Shown here: piece by piece, positions 1 through 10,689 of the stretch
How the letters are laid out: every line of letters starts with the position of its first letter
How positions within the stretch are numbered: the stretch's first letter is position 1
Notes under the pieces: model-generated
What the model saw: the letters and a program-made list of their open reading frames with translations, nothing else
Databases searched by the model: none
Told to the model about the DNA's origin: nothing
DNA from: Sabethes cyaneus
Taxonomy: Eukaryota; Arthropoda; Insecta; Diptera; Culicidae
Direction of reading: 5' to 3'
NCBI RefSeq assembly: GCF_943734655.1
Contig: NC_071354.1
Location: 233,113,206 to 233,177,205, forward strand
DNA: 64,000 nt
Made by a program: the position numbers and the translations under genes

Positions 1-426
1 CTACCCTACCCTACCCTACCCTACCCTATCCTATCCTATCCTATCCTATCCTATCCTATCCTATCCTATCCTATCCTATCCTATCCTATCCTATCCTATC
101 CTATCCTATCCTATCCTATCCTATCCTATCCTATCCTATCCTATCCTATCCTATCCTATCCTATTCTACCCTACCCTACCCTACCCTACCCTACCCTACC
201 CTACCCTACCCTACCCTACCCTACCCTACCCTACCCTACCCTACTCTACCCTACCCTACCCTACCCTACCCTACCCTACCCTACCCTACCCTACCCTACC
301 CTACCCTACCCTACCCTACCCTACCCTACCCTACCCTACCCTACCCTACCCTACCCTACCCTACCCTAACCTACCCTACCCTACCCTACCATACCCTACC
401 CTACCCTACCCTACCCTACCCTACCC
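1..426. repeat. Pentanucleotide satellite CTACC / CTATC
   Basis: A perfect-register 5-bp tandem repeat fills the left edge. It starts as CTACC, becomes CTATC from about position 27 to 160, and returns to CTACC until 426, with rare variants (one CTAACC, one ACTCT, one CCATACC). The block structure suggests local slippage and homogenisation. The complementary unit GGTAG has the same length as the insect telomere repeat TTAGG but differs in sequence, so I call it only a satellite. It touches the window edge, so its true length is unknown. Confidence 0.97.
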
Positions 427-559
427 TGGTTTTCGCCGAAAACCGCCGATCACAAGAAGCAAACAATTTGAATTGCGGCGATCAACTCAATGGAACGATA
501 GCAGATGAACGTAAATGGTGTAGTAAGAAATAGTTATACATTTTAACAATTTGCATTAA

Positions 560-1126
560 CCCTCTCTGTCCCAAGGGTGTTTTGGTGGTTTACAGTTTTT
601 GATCATGTGAAAAAGCTATTAATAAGCAATTCATTAAACACAACTATTCAGCTTCATATGACGTATGAATCACGAGCTACAGGCACTGCTTGGAGACATT
701 TCTATCGTACACCTGGCGAAAGTCGGGAGACTACGGTGGATCGACCACGTCGCAAAGATTCCGGACGACTGGGTGGTGAAATCCGTTCTCTTCAAGAACC
801 CCGCCAGTACATGGAATAGAGGGGCTCAACGTGCTAGATGGCACGACCAGCTGGAGGCCGACTTGCGTGTGTCGAGACGCGCAACGAATTGGCGACGAGT
901 TGCTCAGGACCGAGTACAATGGAGAGGAATACTTGATACGGCAAGAGCCACCCAGGCTCTCGGCTGAATAAGAAGAAGAAGAGCTATTCAGCTTGTAAAA
1001 TAATGTTTTTACTACGTGATAAAATCGAAATATCTTTATTTAAAAGCCTTAAAAATTTTATCGACCAATTTTAGTATCGGAAGTTATGGAGCACCTTTGC
1101 ACTGTGCCACCATGGGATAGAGAGGG
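560..1126. mobile_element. piggyBac-type MITE with TTAA target duplication
   Basis: TTAA at 556-559 and at 1127-1130 flank inverted termini. The left end is CCCTCTCTGTCCCA and the complement of the right end is CCCTCTCTATCCCA (13 of 14 match). TTAA target duplications are characteristic of piggyBac-superfamily elements. No transposase is present, and without the retrotransposon fragment inserted at 655-983 the element would be only about 230 bp, so it is non-autonomous. Confidence 0.75.
655..983 (+). mobile_element. 5'-truncated RTE-like non-LTR retrotransposon, C-terminal tail only
   Basis: The frame at 665-967 encodes the C-terminal end shared with the larger copies in this window: MNHELQALLG, then a GRLRW-x-DHV block, then GAQRARW and an NWRRVAQDRVQW block. 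It ends in a stop followed by a GAA-rich tail. The 11-bp sequence CTATTCAGCTT lies immediately before (644-654) and after (984-994) the segment, a clear target-site duplication. The copy therefore represents one target-primed insertion that kept only the 3' 300 bp, and it landed inside the piggyBac-type MITE. Confidence 0.85.
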
Positions 1127-1130
1127 TTAA

Positions 1131-1606
1131 ATAACCAGTTTGAATTGAAAGCAAGTGGGAGCTATTGAATATAAAGTATTTTAGATAAAAACTTCCCATT
1201 TTTACGCACTTTTTAGATGTACTATCGAATATTCTCAGTACGATTACATAATATTTATATCGGTAAAACTTTAAAATCAAAACGAAGAGTACGAAACCAA
1301 GAGGACCTAAAAAGAAGTGCTTTAACAGGGTGTCTACTGCCTGAAAAAAACTTGGAAAACTGGGAATCCAAAGGAATCTTATTTAACTCTGGCAAAACCT
1401 GGAATTCTCAGGGTACTCCTAAAATGTATAGCAATGTTTTCCTCACAGCTCGGTACTAATCCATACTAATCCTTTATCTAATACAATTCAGAGTTCTAGC
1501 ATGAACCCAGGGGATTAAATCCCGATCAATTCATGCAAAGTAAAACCAGCCGCGTTGGTCAGTAGAAGTAGAACGACCATAAAAATATAAAACATCTTCG
1601 TAATGC
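1131..1606. other. Unassigned AT-rich DNA
   Basis: No gene recognised. At about 1328-1420 there is a stretch starting CAGGGTGTCTACTGCC with repeated TGGAAAA/GGGAAT motifs. This resembles ends of some hAT-like repeats, but no matching opposite terminus was found. Confidence 0.3.
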
Positions 1607-1762
1607 GCGACTCGGTTTCTCCAAGGGTGCGCGCAACGAAATTGAAGTTAAACAAAAGCTTAAACTGTTTCGCATGCCTGGCTCGCTCGAAGGACGAAAA
1701 TGAAACATAAAAACATTTCCGGCGTGGTTTGCAGAAAAACATCGTGGTGGGTTCTTGGAGAT
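1607..1762. repeat. Dispersed repeat, copy 1 of a 155-bp duplicated segment
   Basis: This stretch recurs at 2566-2722 in the same orientation with a small number of mismatches. Shared landmarks are GGTGCGCGCAACGAAAT / GAGTGCGCGCAACGAAAT, AACAAAAGCTTAAACT and ATGAAACATAAAAACATTTC. Neither copy carries a convincing coding frame. It is either a short mobile repeat or a local duplication. Confidence 0.8.
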
Positions 1763-2092
1763 GAAAACACCTCGTTAATGTTACAATACATCAGAAGATC
1801 TTTGTGTTCTGCTATCCTACTTTTTCTAAAAACTTACATATTCTTTAGGATTAACGCTTATGTCTTTATTTATTCAGGCCTTAACAAACATTTTTGATAG
1901 AGTTTTTGTCTTACCGATGTTGGACAACAATCCAACAATTTTTTGTTGTCCTCCGATCTTTAAGGCCTACTGTCGGCTGAACAGTGCGTGCACTGTACAG
2001 ATCGTATGTTTTGCGAATACAGACTGGCCTTCGTAGGAATCCGAAGAACTTTTGAACTTCGTCAACTGCTCGCGCAACATGTGAAAAGGGCC

Positions 2093-2215
2093 TATGCGCA
2101 AATGAGTGATTCTCTTCGTGTCTCCTTTCTTACTTTTATCACGGCGACATAAATGCATTCCAATGCAATTTTTCACAACCAATAGCTAGCTAACAACGCA
2201 GGCAATCGTTTCATG
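2093..2215 (+). repeat. Half copy of the MITE family seen at 29116-29370
   Basis: The series CAAATGAGTGATTCTCTTCG, then GTCTCCTTTCTT, GGCGACATAAATGCATT, TAGCTAGCTAACAACG and TTCATGCC matches the left arm and centre of the palindromic MITE at 29116-29370. The opposite arm is missing, so this is a decayed or deleted copy. Confidence 0.6.
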
Positions 2216-2252
2216 CCAAATTAATACGTTCAAGTGCATTTCCATCACTGCG

Positions 2253-2450
2253 TTAAGTGGAAGAGAGTTTGAAAGAGAAGAGCGAAATATTCAGATTCAA
2301 TTCTTCATTGAATGCAATGGTGGCTTTGAAAATACGTGAACAGGGGTTCATAAGTACAACGCCTGCAACAATAGAGACATAGAAATTTCTTTTAAAAATC
2401 ACTTGTGTGCGCCGTAAAGGTTTAAATAGTAATGAAAGACCAGCCTTCAA
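2253..2450 (-). repeat. Dispersed repeat (family K), long copy
   Basis: Read on the minus strand this contains GCAGGCGTTGTACTTATGAA, CAAAGCCACCATTGCAT, TCAATGAAGAATT and GAATCTGAATATTTCGC in that order. The first three blocks recur at 26166-26234 and the last at 30088-30120 and 10324-10355. This copy is uninterrupted, so it shows what the 26-30 kb locus looked like before a retrotransposon entered it. No protein is recognisable. Confidence 0.7.
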
Positions 2451-2565
2451 ATTATTGTATTAAATATGATTATGCGTAGCTTAACATGTTTCAATAATTT
2501 TACTTTAACTCGGTTTTGGCCTTTAAAAGGGTTTACTTTCACAGCTTACCCCTTGTTACATAGCA

Positions 2566-2722
2566 GACTCTGTTTCTCCAAGAGTGCGCGCAACGAAATC
2601 GAAGTTAAACAAAAGCTTAAACTATTTCACATGCCTGGCTGGCTCCAACGACAAAAATGAAACATAAAAACATTTCCGGCGTGGTTTGTAGAAAAACATC
2701 ATGGTGGGCTCTTGGAGTTAGC
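2566..2722. repeat. Dispersed repeat, copy 2 of a 155-bp duplicated segment
   Basis: Near-identical to 1607-1762 in direct orientation, about 960 bp apart, with family-K repeat between them. Sequence outside the matched block diverges sharply, giving well-defined edges. Confidence 0.8.
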
Positions 2723-5590
2723 CGGAATGGGAGCCAAAGAATTTGCTGCTGCGAGAACAATACAGCACGCATGGGTAAGTGATGAATGTGCGAGTGATGC
2801 TCGCCGATCTCAGCTAGCGCTTGAGCTTGTGAAAGAACTTGCACGGAAAAAATAACAGATGAGGAACTCACGCGCGAAATGTAATTTGCCGATCGGTGGA
2901 ACAGTAGAAACTCGCTTAGGGAAATAGAGTAGGTGGGGAAATTTACCCGTTTCGTTAGCTAATGTTAAGACCCGCTTGGATGAATCATTAGCAAAAACAT
3001 TTTCTTTGGTTATATTTTTCGATGCTTTAACTTCATCTCACTGAGTCGCTGTCGCTTCATCTGGCTGAGTTATCGGTTCTTACGTTGGCATGAAAATAGC
3101 TTTTGGAGCTTTAACTTCATATTAGGCATACGTCAAAATTCTGTTGCTTTATATTTTTTAAGAAATCTTAATCAGATAAATGAGTTATAAATTCTGCAAC
3201 CTGTTGTTTGATATCTTTCTCCGCATGGATCAATATGTAGAAAAGATTCTGATCGATTCATGATAAAACTCACAGGTTGCCGAAATGACTGAGTTGTAAG
3301 TTTAAATAATCTAAAATCCCACCACATATCTGATTTTAGATTTTCTTTTTGTGCACCATTTCAAATGTGACTCGAATGGACATGCAAAATTTTAAAAACA
3401 AATGACTCACCATATTTATTTTTGATTCATTGTTTTCTATTTTTAACTTGTATTCTTCTTATTCTACTTATCATACGAAATCCTTACACAAAAATAATCA
3501 TACCTTATCATTTCCTTCCTGAAAAAAAAACCTATAACAAACTGGAACGAATTCTTCCAACACCAGCGGTTTACCTGGTATCATTTTTCGTCCGTGAAAT
3601 TATACTAAAAATACACGTCTTCCGAATTTCGTTATCGCGCCCAGCAATTTTCTCGCTACTGTCGCAGTTAGACCGTACTGCTGCTGCTGCTGGCACTGGC
3701 ATCCAAAGCCTTGCTCCAGCCAGCCAACCAGCCAGCCAAGCAGGCAACGTTGAGCTCCGAAATGGAACACGCTTCGCTAACTTCCACCCCGAACGTACAA
3801 AAAGTGGTTTCACCAATTTGTGTTTTCCGGCCTACGAAGCGAGAAAACGATTTTCACGCACCTCCGGTGCTGGTGGGTGCAATCGGTTTATATTTCCGTT
3901 TTTTTTTTGCTTCTCAACTCCACGTAAGCTACCTTCGCCGGTGTAATAAATGTGGAGTTGATTTATTTTCGAAACATTTCTAAACTGTTTGATTGCATGC
4001 ATGCATGCTTGCATGTGGGGATTTCTTTTCGTATTTCCCACCATCAAGCCCACCGAGCAGTTCCCTGCCGGCAAAGTTCACATGCTCTTGCATGGAGGGT
4101 TTTTAATTACCACTTAACAAGAAAATCCCCTTTACGACCGCACCTGCCAAAGCATGTCACGGTTTTTCAACGACGATGTCGTCCTCCTCGTCGACGTCGC
4201 CTGCTGACAACTTCAAAGCGCTTTCGCTGTTCCTTTAATCCGCATGACATCGCCCAGCGCCTACCCACTGTGTGTATGTGCGAGCCTGGCTGCTACTGTC
4301 TTTTGTTTTCCCGGTTCCAACTTCCAACTTGTTTCTTGCGCAATATTCGAAAACTTTTCCCCATGTTCAAGTGTTGAGCGGGAAATTCAACGGAGAAAAA
4401 CAATCGCAATCGAGCCGACACGACGCGACGCGTCGATCCCGTTTGACGGGCCGGGAATGAGGAGGATGCTTTGTTAACCAAGCGGTTCCCGTTCCCTGCT
4501 TTTAATCCGGATTTTCAGTTGCTGTTCAATTGACGCACGAAAGCACAGTTCGAGAATTTCGTACACCAACTTCCTGGCAATTTTCACATTCTCCCAACAC
4601 AACTGATGGCATGACGAAATATTCTACTCGCTTCGGCCTGGCCGGTCGGTTGAAGCGACACCGCTGCTGAAGGCGACGGCAGTAAACTCCCACTAATACC
4701 CGCAAAGCTGCTCAACAAATTTTTCGGTCACTAAAGGAGATTCGTTTTTTTTTTTGTCCGTGTGCTGTCAACTCCCTGCGGGTTTGTTTCATTCGAAAGC
4801 TCGAAAGCGGTATCAAACTGCAAACTATACCTACGTAGCAGCAGCACCAAGCGCTGCTGGTGGAATTAGAAACACCAACGTTTCACCGAACCGAAGCATC
4901 ACAGCCAAAGGGAGCATTACGAAAAATTAGCAGGATTAAGCCTTTAGCGGCTTTATCACTTTATCATTTGTTTTCGTGCGAGAATGTGTCTTTTTTTCTG
5001 CTGCCGGAAGCACACGAAATGTGCCACTTTGCCGTGCATAAAAATGGATAGCCGGGATAAGAGTGATGAATGTACAGAATCATAGAAGAGATAACGCAAA
5101 AGTCATTCGTTACAAAGTTGGTGGACTCTTTTGTAGGAGCGCCCAGCGCGGGGGACATTCGACAGCGTAATAGCTCCGGAATCACCGTGAAAAGTCGACT
5201 AATGTCTCGGTGGCAGACGGCGGTTGCGGTTGAATCAGTAACCGAAATCACTTTTCGGACTGTTCGGTACTGTTTCAATAATTCGGTCACGTTTGCCAAG
5301 TTTCTCAACATTTCCGTAATTCTCGACGGACTTGTCGCCGGGTGGCACATTTAGGCAGTGATTTATTGTGCCCGGATCTGGCAGTATGATGTAACAGATC
5401 GGTTTATTTCGATTGTGTCTTTTTTTCGGTAGGGTAATTTAAAACCGGGTTGGCGATTTTATTACCGTTGCGTGAGCATACTGTCAGTAATCAGTCAACC
5501 GCTTTGCTACCAGACAGATTGCTGAATGGACAGAAAAAAATACGAACGTTCTGGTAAGTAAAGTTACGTCGGAAAGCTCCCTGGAGGATT
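2723..5590. other. Unassigned, apparently low-copy DNA
   Basis: No recognisable gene or mobile element. The part from 3.6 to 5.3 kb is GC-richer with poly-T runs, GCTGCTG runs and short open frames up to 174 codons (3422-3946). Those frames are rich in serine, phenylalanine and proline and show no domain. It could hold non-coding exon or regulatory DNA of a neighbouring gene, but nothing in the sequence proves it. Confidence 0.4.
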
Positions 5591-6057
5591 GTGACCAGAC
5601 TGGCCTTTTTGATAAGCATCTGTAGCTCATCCATTATGTTTTGCATGCAAAAAATCTTAAATTCTCTGAAGAAAAGTTTTTGGTTTTATATGGGAAGGTA
5701 TGCTCCTGGGATGGGCAATTATCTTTGGTAGAAAAAATCATCATCCACATCTAAAGGAAGGGGTTGGAAATTTTCAGTATTTGGTGATTGGTTGGGGCTG
5801 TGACATATGATTTTCTAACATTTGGAATTTCTAGATATGTATTCACCTTTTATCGCTCAGTCACGATTATGTGCAGAAGTTACTCTTTTGTATTCAATGA
5901 GAAGTATTTTGCATTTTTATGCTGATTTTCAATCAATTTGAATTCCAAAACTCCATAAAATGCACACACACAAAAACAAAAGTCTTGCTAAGAAATGTGT
6001 GGAGAATGGTAAACTTGGAAGAATGCAACAAAACTAGACATTAGACTACCTAAAAGA

Positions 6058-6250
6058 AGAGTGCAGCGGTGGTGTAAAGGTCTCACAATTAACCGGTTGT
6101 GGGTTCGAGTCCTACCTGCCATAAAACAACAGCCCCCGCAAAAATTACCTCTATTTAGGTGCACGCATTTTCATAAGCTTACTGACTAGTAGGACTTATC
6201 CCTAAGTTGACTACGAACGAGTGGTACCGAGCAAGGACAGTATGCACAAA
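6058..6250 (+). mobile_element. tRNA-derived SINE
   Basis: A tRNA-like head contains an A-box-like GGTGGTGTAAAGGTC and a near-perfect B box GGTTCGAGTCC about 32 bp downstream, the spacing of an RNA polymerase III internal promoter. The acceptor arms do not pair well enough for a functional tRNA. About 130 bp of unrelated body follows, as expected for a SINE. No paired target duplication was identified. Confidence 0.6.
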
Positions 6251-6287
6251 GAACTTTTGAGCTAGTCGAAAGCAGTGAATATTTTCT

Positions 6288-6430
6288 ATGACATTCGGCC
6301 ATTTGTGATTCAGCAATATGTATTTCGGCAATTCGTGTTTTAACCATTTTTATTCGGCTGTTATATCTACTGCGCCATTTGTTAATTCGTCCTTTTCAGT
6401 TTTAGCCATTTGTGTTTCGGCTATTAGCAG
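6288..6430. repeat. Degenerate minisatellite, TTCGGC-x-ATTTGT type
   Basis: Successive diverged units such as TTCGGCCATTTGTG, TTCGGCAATTCGTG, TTCGGCTGTTATAT and GCCATTTGTGTTTCGG recur about every 15-20 bp. The array is old and non-coding. Confidence 0.6.
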
Positions 6431-6844
6431 GTAATTCAACTCACCCTATATGTAATGCATTTTTAAACTGACTCGATTAGACCACCTGATTGAATCACTT
6501 ACCACAGTGAATCCACATCTGACCATACCCTGTCATACTGATACAAACGGCCTTCCTGCGATATTCATGGAGGTGCATAAGTACACTCGGCCTCATAACA
6601 GCCAATGTTGAACTAACAATCCTTCCCTTCCCTAACAACCATAAAGACGTGGCCGGCACCGTTATTGATCTATTTAAAGGTGTAGCTACTGAATTGTAAT
6701 ACATTAATAATGGCAAATTATTCCAAAATGCTATCTAAGTGGTTCTCGGTGCAACTTCATTAGCGTAGGTCAATCACGGAGGTGCAACTACGATGAGTTC
6801 ATGGTCATGCTCAGTCGATTGGACCACTTGCAAGCTAACGGCAG

Positions 6845-6950
6845 ATTGCCTCTTGTCCGTTATGCCTATCACACATAATGCCTTCCGCATGTTATGCCCA
6901 TCGTCCATTATGCCTAACGTTCATTATGCTATCATTATCGGGGCCTGCTT
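6845..6950. repeat. Degenerate minisatellite, CGTCCATTATGCC type
   Basis: Units of roughly 14-16 bp recur: TGTCCGTTATGCC, CACATAATGCC, GCATGTTATGCCC, CGTCCATTATGCC and CGTTCATTATGC. No coding potential. Confidence 0.65.
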
Positions 6951-7074
6951 AGAAGGATAATTTTAACTAATTTGTTACGGCCAATATTAGATAAGTGGTT
7001 ACTTCAAAAATTGTTAAATTTATTAAACCAGCTTTGATGTTGTCTCAACAAGACCCAGACAGACATACAATGAT

Positions 7075-7857
7075 ACTGTAGAGCATTTCTTTTGACGTAG
7101 GTCTATGTCTTTGTTTACTATTTTGGGACTGGGTAGCACTTTGTGAAAACGAAAATAGAGGTGTAACGTTTGAATGAAAGATTTCAAATGGTAACAACTA
7201 CTAAACTACTGAACGAAACTGAACCATTTATATGTCGTTGGATAAATAGAATGACCAGCACTTTTATGGGGGGCGTAAGAGGGGGGCCCCGTTAGAAATG
7301 AAACACAAATTTCCTCAAAACTCGAGAGCTAATCAGACAAATGGAACCAAATTTGGCATGGGAGGGTTTTAGAAGGTAGGATTTTTTTCTATAGTGTACT
7401 AAGATCCCTTCCCCTACTAAGAGGGGGGGCTCCCATACAAATGAAATACATATTTCTTCATAACTCGAGGACTAATCAAATAAATGGTACCAAATCTCGC
7501 ATGTGGGGGTTTCAGAAGGCAAGATTTTTTTCTACGGTGCATTGAGACCCCTTCCCTCTTTAGGAGGGGGGGCTCCCATACAAATAATATACAAATTCCC
7601 TCATAACTCGAGAACTAATCCAGCAAAAGGAACCAAACTTGGCATGTGGGGGTTTTTGTGGGTAAGAATGTTTTCTATGGTGTACTGAGACCCATCCATC
7701 TTTTAACAGGGGGACTCCTATACAAATGAAACTCAAATTTCCTTATAACTCGAGAACTAATTAAGCAAATGAAACCAAATTTGGCATGTGGAGGTTTTTG
7801 AAGGAAGGAATTTTTTTCTATGGTGAATTGGAACCTTTGCCTTCTTTAAGAAGGGGG
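7075..7857. repeat. Helitron-type 141-bp tandem array, copy 1
   Basis: A leader of about 185 bp (from TTGACGTAGGTCTATG to GTCGTTGGATAAATAG) precedes four to five diverged units. Each has AACTCGAGAACTAATCAAGC, GGAACCAAATTTGGCATGTG, TTTTCTATGGTG, a G-run and CCATACAAATGAAATAC. The same units fill the Helitron at 59555-61040, and leader plus units recur at 25028-25835. Helitron termini are not visible here. The array is cut off abruptly by the retrotransposon starting near 7858. Confidence 0.75.
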
Positions 7858-7861
7858 GAAG

Positions 7862-8421
7862 CTATGTTCGATAAACTGGGAGCTTCAGCAAATTTTGTAA
7901 CATGGCTTACCTCTTATCTACAAAACCGCAAAATGGCTGTGAAATTAGGTGCATGTTTGTCTGACTGGTTCGGACATGGTTCAGGAGTACCTCAGGGTAG
8001 CACTCTGGGACCTTTACAATTTTCGATATTCATAAATGACTTATCCCGACTACTACCACTTTGCACACGTTTGTTTTTTGCTGACGACACTAAACGACAC
8101 GACCATTCGTACACAAATAGACTGCCTGAGATTGCAAGAGCTGATCAATATGTTTGCGGAGTGGTGCGATTGTCACTATATGACGATTAGCATCCCCAAA
8201 TGTTCAGTTATTAGTTTCTCTCGCAAAAAGCAAACACTGATTCATGACTACTACATCTGCGGCCAGCTTCTGTTTCGTAGTAATGTTGTAACTGATCTCG
8301 GCGTCGTGCTAGATGATCAATTAACTTTCCGACAGCATTATGATATGATAATCAACAAAGCTAATCGCCAACTGGGACTTATCATAAGAATTGGAAAAGA
8401 GTTTCGGGATCCAGGTACATA
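7862..8421 (+). pseudogene. Jockey-like reverse transcriptase, central part (broken)
   Basis: This carries RT motifs of non-LTR elements: SYLQNRK, GVPQGSTLGPL (palm-adjacent turn) and FADD (catalytic aspartates, about 8077-8088), followed by the conserved lysine-cysteine block IPKCSVISF and the DLGVVLDD block. At least one frameshift separates the FADD half from the downstream half. The N-terminal endonuclease and the first RT motifs are missing through 5' truncation. Confidence 0.8.
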
Positions 8422-9647
8422 CTTACTTACTTACTTAGGTGGCTTGCCGTCCTAAGACAAAGCCTGTTGAACAAAATTTCTCCATGTAACTCGGTTGAGG
8501 GCTACCGCTCTCCAATTCCTCGGACACCGAGTACTCTCCGCCAGATCTCGCTCCACCTGGTCTAACCATCTTGCTCGCTGCGCTCCTGGTCGTCTTGTTC
8601 CTACCGGATTTGAGGCGAACACCATCTTTGCAGGGTAGTTGTCCGGCATTCTTGCAACATGCCCTGCCCATCGCATCCGTCCAGCTTTAGCCACCTTCTG
8701 GATACTGGGTTCGCCATAGAGCTGTGCGAGTTCATGGTTCATCCTCCGCCTCCATACTCCGTTCTCCTGTAGGCCGCCGAAGATCGTTCTTAGCACTCGT
8801 CGTTCGAAAACTCCGAGCACTCGCAGGTCCTCCTCGAGCATTGTCCATGTTTCATGCCCGTAGAGAACAACCGGTCTAATAAGCGTCTTGTACAGGGTGC
8901 ACTTTGTACGGGGACTTAGTCTGCTCGACCGCAATTGCTTGTGGAGCCCATAGTAAGCACGACTTCCGCTGATAATACGCCTCCGAATCTCACGGCTGGT
9001 ATCATTGTCCGTCGTTACCAGTGAGCCAAGGTAGACGAATTCATCGACTACCTCAAACTCATAGCCGTCGATCAATATACTACTGCCCAAGCGGTGTCGT
9101 TCGGCCTCGGTTCCGCTGGCCAGTATGTACTTTGTTTTAGACGTATTTACCTTTAACCCAATCTTTTCTGCTTCGCGCTTTAGTCTGGTGTACTGTTCAG
9201 CCACCGCCACAGATGTTCTGCCGATAATATCCATGTCATCGGCAAAGCAGACGAATTGACTAGATTTGTTGAATATCGTGCCCCGCGTGTTGATATCCGC
9301 TCGGTTCATAACACCTTGTAGCGCTATGTTGAACAGCAGGCATGAAAGACCATCACCTTGACGAAGCCCTCTGTGTGATTCGAATGAACTTGACAATCCA
9401 CCCGAAATCCGAACACAGCACTGCGTACCATCCATCGTAGATTTAATCAGTTTGATGAGCTTCCTGGGGAAGCTGTTCTCGTACATGATTTTCCATAGCT
9501 CTTTCCGGTCGATGGTATCATATGCGGCTTTGAAGTCAACGAATAAATGATGCGTGGGAACTCTGTATTCACGGCCCTTTTGGAGGATTTGCCGCAGTGT
9601 AAATATTTGATCCGTTGTAGACCGACCTTCGACGAGGCCGGCTTGGT
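8422..9647 (-). mobile_element. Young 5'-truncated RTE-like non-LTR retrotransposon
   Basis: The 11-bp CCAGGTACATA occurs just outside both ends (8411-8421 and 9648-9658), a perfect target-site duplication. The 3' end lies at 8422 and finishes, on the minus strand, in (TAAG)n. The insertion split the Jockey-like RT, and removing it rejoins the host frame. The uninterrupted 398-codon frame suggests a recent arrival. Confidence 0.92.
8452..9647 (-). CDS. RTE-like reverse transcriptase, C-terminal 398 residues
   Basis: This frame makes the reverse transcriptase that copies element RNA at a nicked chromosomal target. Visible in order are GLVEGRSTTDQIF, FVDFKAAYDTI (first catalytic aspartate), GLRQGDGLSCLLFNIAL, FADDMDIIGR (catalytic YADD-type motif), FVYLGSLVTTDND, then the C-terminal GRMRWAGHVARMPD and GAQRARWLDQVERDL blocks. 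It begins mid-protein at the 5' truncation; a full element also has an N-terminal endonuclease. No internal stop or frameshift is seen. It differs clearly from the copies at 17.7 and 61 kb, so it belongs to another subfamily. Confidence 0.9.
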
Positions 9648-9658
9648 CCAGGTACATA

Positions 9659-10070
9659 ACGTATACTTTACTGTTCACTGGTGCGATCAATACTTGAAAC
9701 AAGCTGCCTTGTATGGGATCCGCAATTTGAGTTTTGGTCTAGGCGGATTGAGAGCATCCAAAAACGCTTTGTTCGGAGTGTATGTCGCACATTACCGTGG
9801 AGAAATCCGGTCGACCTTTGCTTGTTGATCGGTGTCACTTCGCTGGAACAACGACGGAAACACATCATAGCCACGACGGCACATAAAATTCTAGCTGGAG
9901 TGTATGACTGTCCATCTATACTTTCTTCGCTTCAATTGCATTGCTCTTCACGACCTCAACGACACCAAGCGCTTCTACGAATAGGAACACGACGTACCAA
10001 TTATGGTCTGAATGAACCAGTCCGGCGTATGGCTGTTACTTACAATAGTCGACTTGATTTTAATTTTTGA
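9659..10070 (+). pseudogene. Jockey-like element, C-terminal part of RT ORF
   Basis: This continues the protein interrupted at 8421. Motifs are YCSLVRSILE, VWDPQFEFW, RIESIQKRFVRSVCRTLPWRNP, LCLLIGVTSLEQRRK and RTNYGLNEPVRR. This succession is typical of the Jockey/CR1-group C-terminus and recurs in the copies at 24.0-24.3 and 29.4-29.7 kb. The last stop is near 10068. Confidence 0.8.
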
Positions 10071-10255
10071 CAGTTTGTTTATTCTATTCAGGTTTTTATT
10101 CTATAATTTGTTATTATTTTATATTTTGTAATTTGTGCTGTTAAAAGATGCTAGGTTTTTATGCCGCTTTGAGGATGAATAGTTAACTCTACTCAAAGTG
10201 GCTTTTCCCACCCACAATATTTCATTTAGACCATTATGGTCGGTTGAATTTAAGA

Positions 10256-10286
<31 letters not shown>

Positions 10287-10299
10287 TAATAATCTGCAT

Positions 10300-10375
10300 T
10301 CCCCATTGGATTGCGTTCAATGAAGAAAAGAATCTGAATATTTCACTCTTCTCTTTCAAACAGTTCAAACAGTTT
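10300..10375 (+). repeat. Family-K repeat fragment
   Basis: TTGCGTTCAATGAAGAAAAG is followed by GAATCTGAATATTTCACTC and TTCTCTTTCAAACAG, matching the centre and right part of the 2253-2450 repeat. It begins immediately after the (TAA)n tail of the Jockey-like element. The retrotransposon therefore sits beside or inside a copy of this repeat, as another does at 26-30 kb. Confidence 0.6.
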
Positions 10376-10689
10376 GCTCCTCCCAACTTACTCCTTATTT
10401 CTCGCTTTTCCTCCTCATCTCTTACTGACTATTTCTCGCCCTTCCTCCTCTAGCGCCTTAGAGCCGGAATAACTGATGCAGTAACAAGAACTTGTCCCCA
10501 GTACTTGGTCCTGGGTTACTCATCATCAATTCATTGAGCGTCTCGACACTCGTAAGTTAACATTTTCTAATATTTTTTTGAAACGATCTTCAATTGATGA
10601 AGGGACGGTAGGGGAAAGTAATGAAGAAGGATTTTTTGGAAATGGAGGGGAAAGAGTGGAAAGGAAGGGGGGGTAATAGGTAACTACGC

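Larger units (their letters stand above)
7858..10291 (+). mobile_element. 5'-truncated Jockey/CR1-like non-LTR retrotransposon, split by an RTE-like insertion
   Basis: The reverse transcriptase enters at motif LGASANFVTWLTSYLQNRK and runs through SGVPQGSTLGPL and FFADD. A frameshift near the FADD motif follows. The thumb and C-terminal part resume as CSVISFSRKKQ, DLGVVLDDQLTF and IGKEFRDPGT, to 8421. After the RTE-like insertion the same protein continues at 9659 (LYCSLVRSILE, RIESIQKRFVRSVCRTLPW) to the stop near 10068. The 3' end is a short untranslated region finishing in (TAAA)n/(TAA)n at 10256-10291. Confidence 0.8.

Noticed and set aside
1..426. True chromosome end
   Set aside because: The unit is not the insect telomere repeat, and the window edge alone is no evidence of a terminus.
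1328..1425. hAT element starting CAGGGTGTCTA
   Set aside because: No matching opposite terminus and no 8-bp duplication could be found.
3422..3946. 174-codon open frame on the plus strand
   Set aside because: Composition is that of translated AT/GC-mixed non-coding DNA; no domain, no supporting neighbours, and frames of similar length overlap on the other strand.
6058..6130. Functional tRNA gene
   Set aside because: Internal promoter boxes are present, but the arms do not pair into a proper cloverleaf and a SINE-like body follows.
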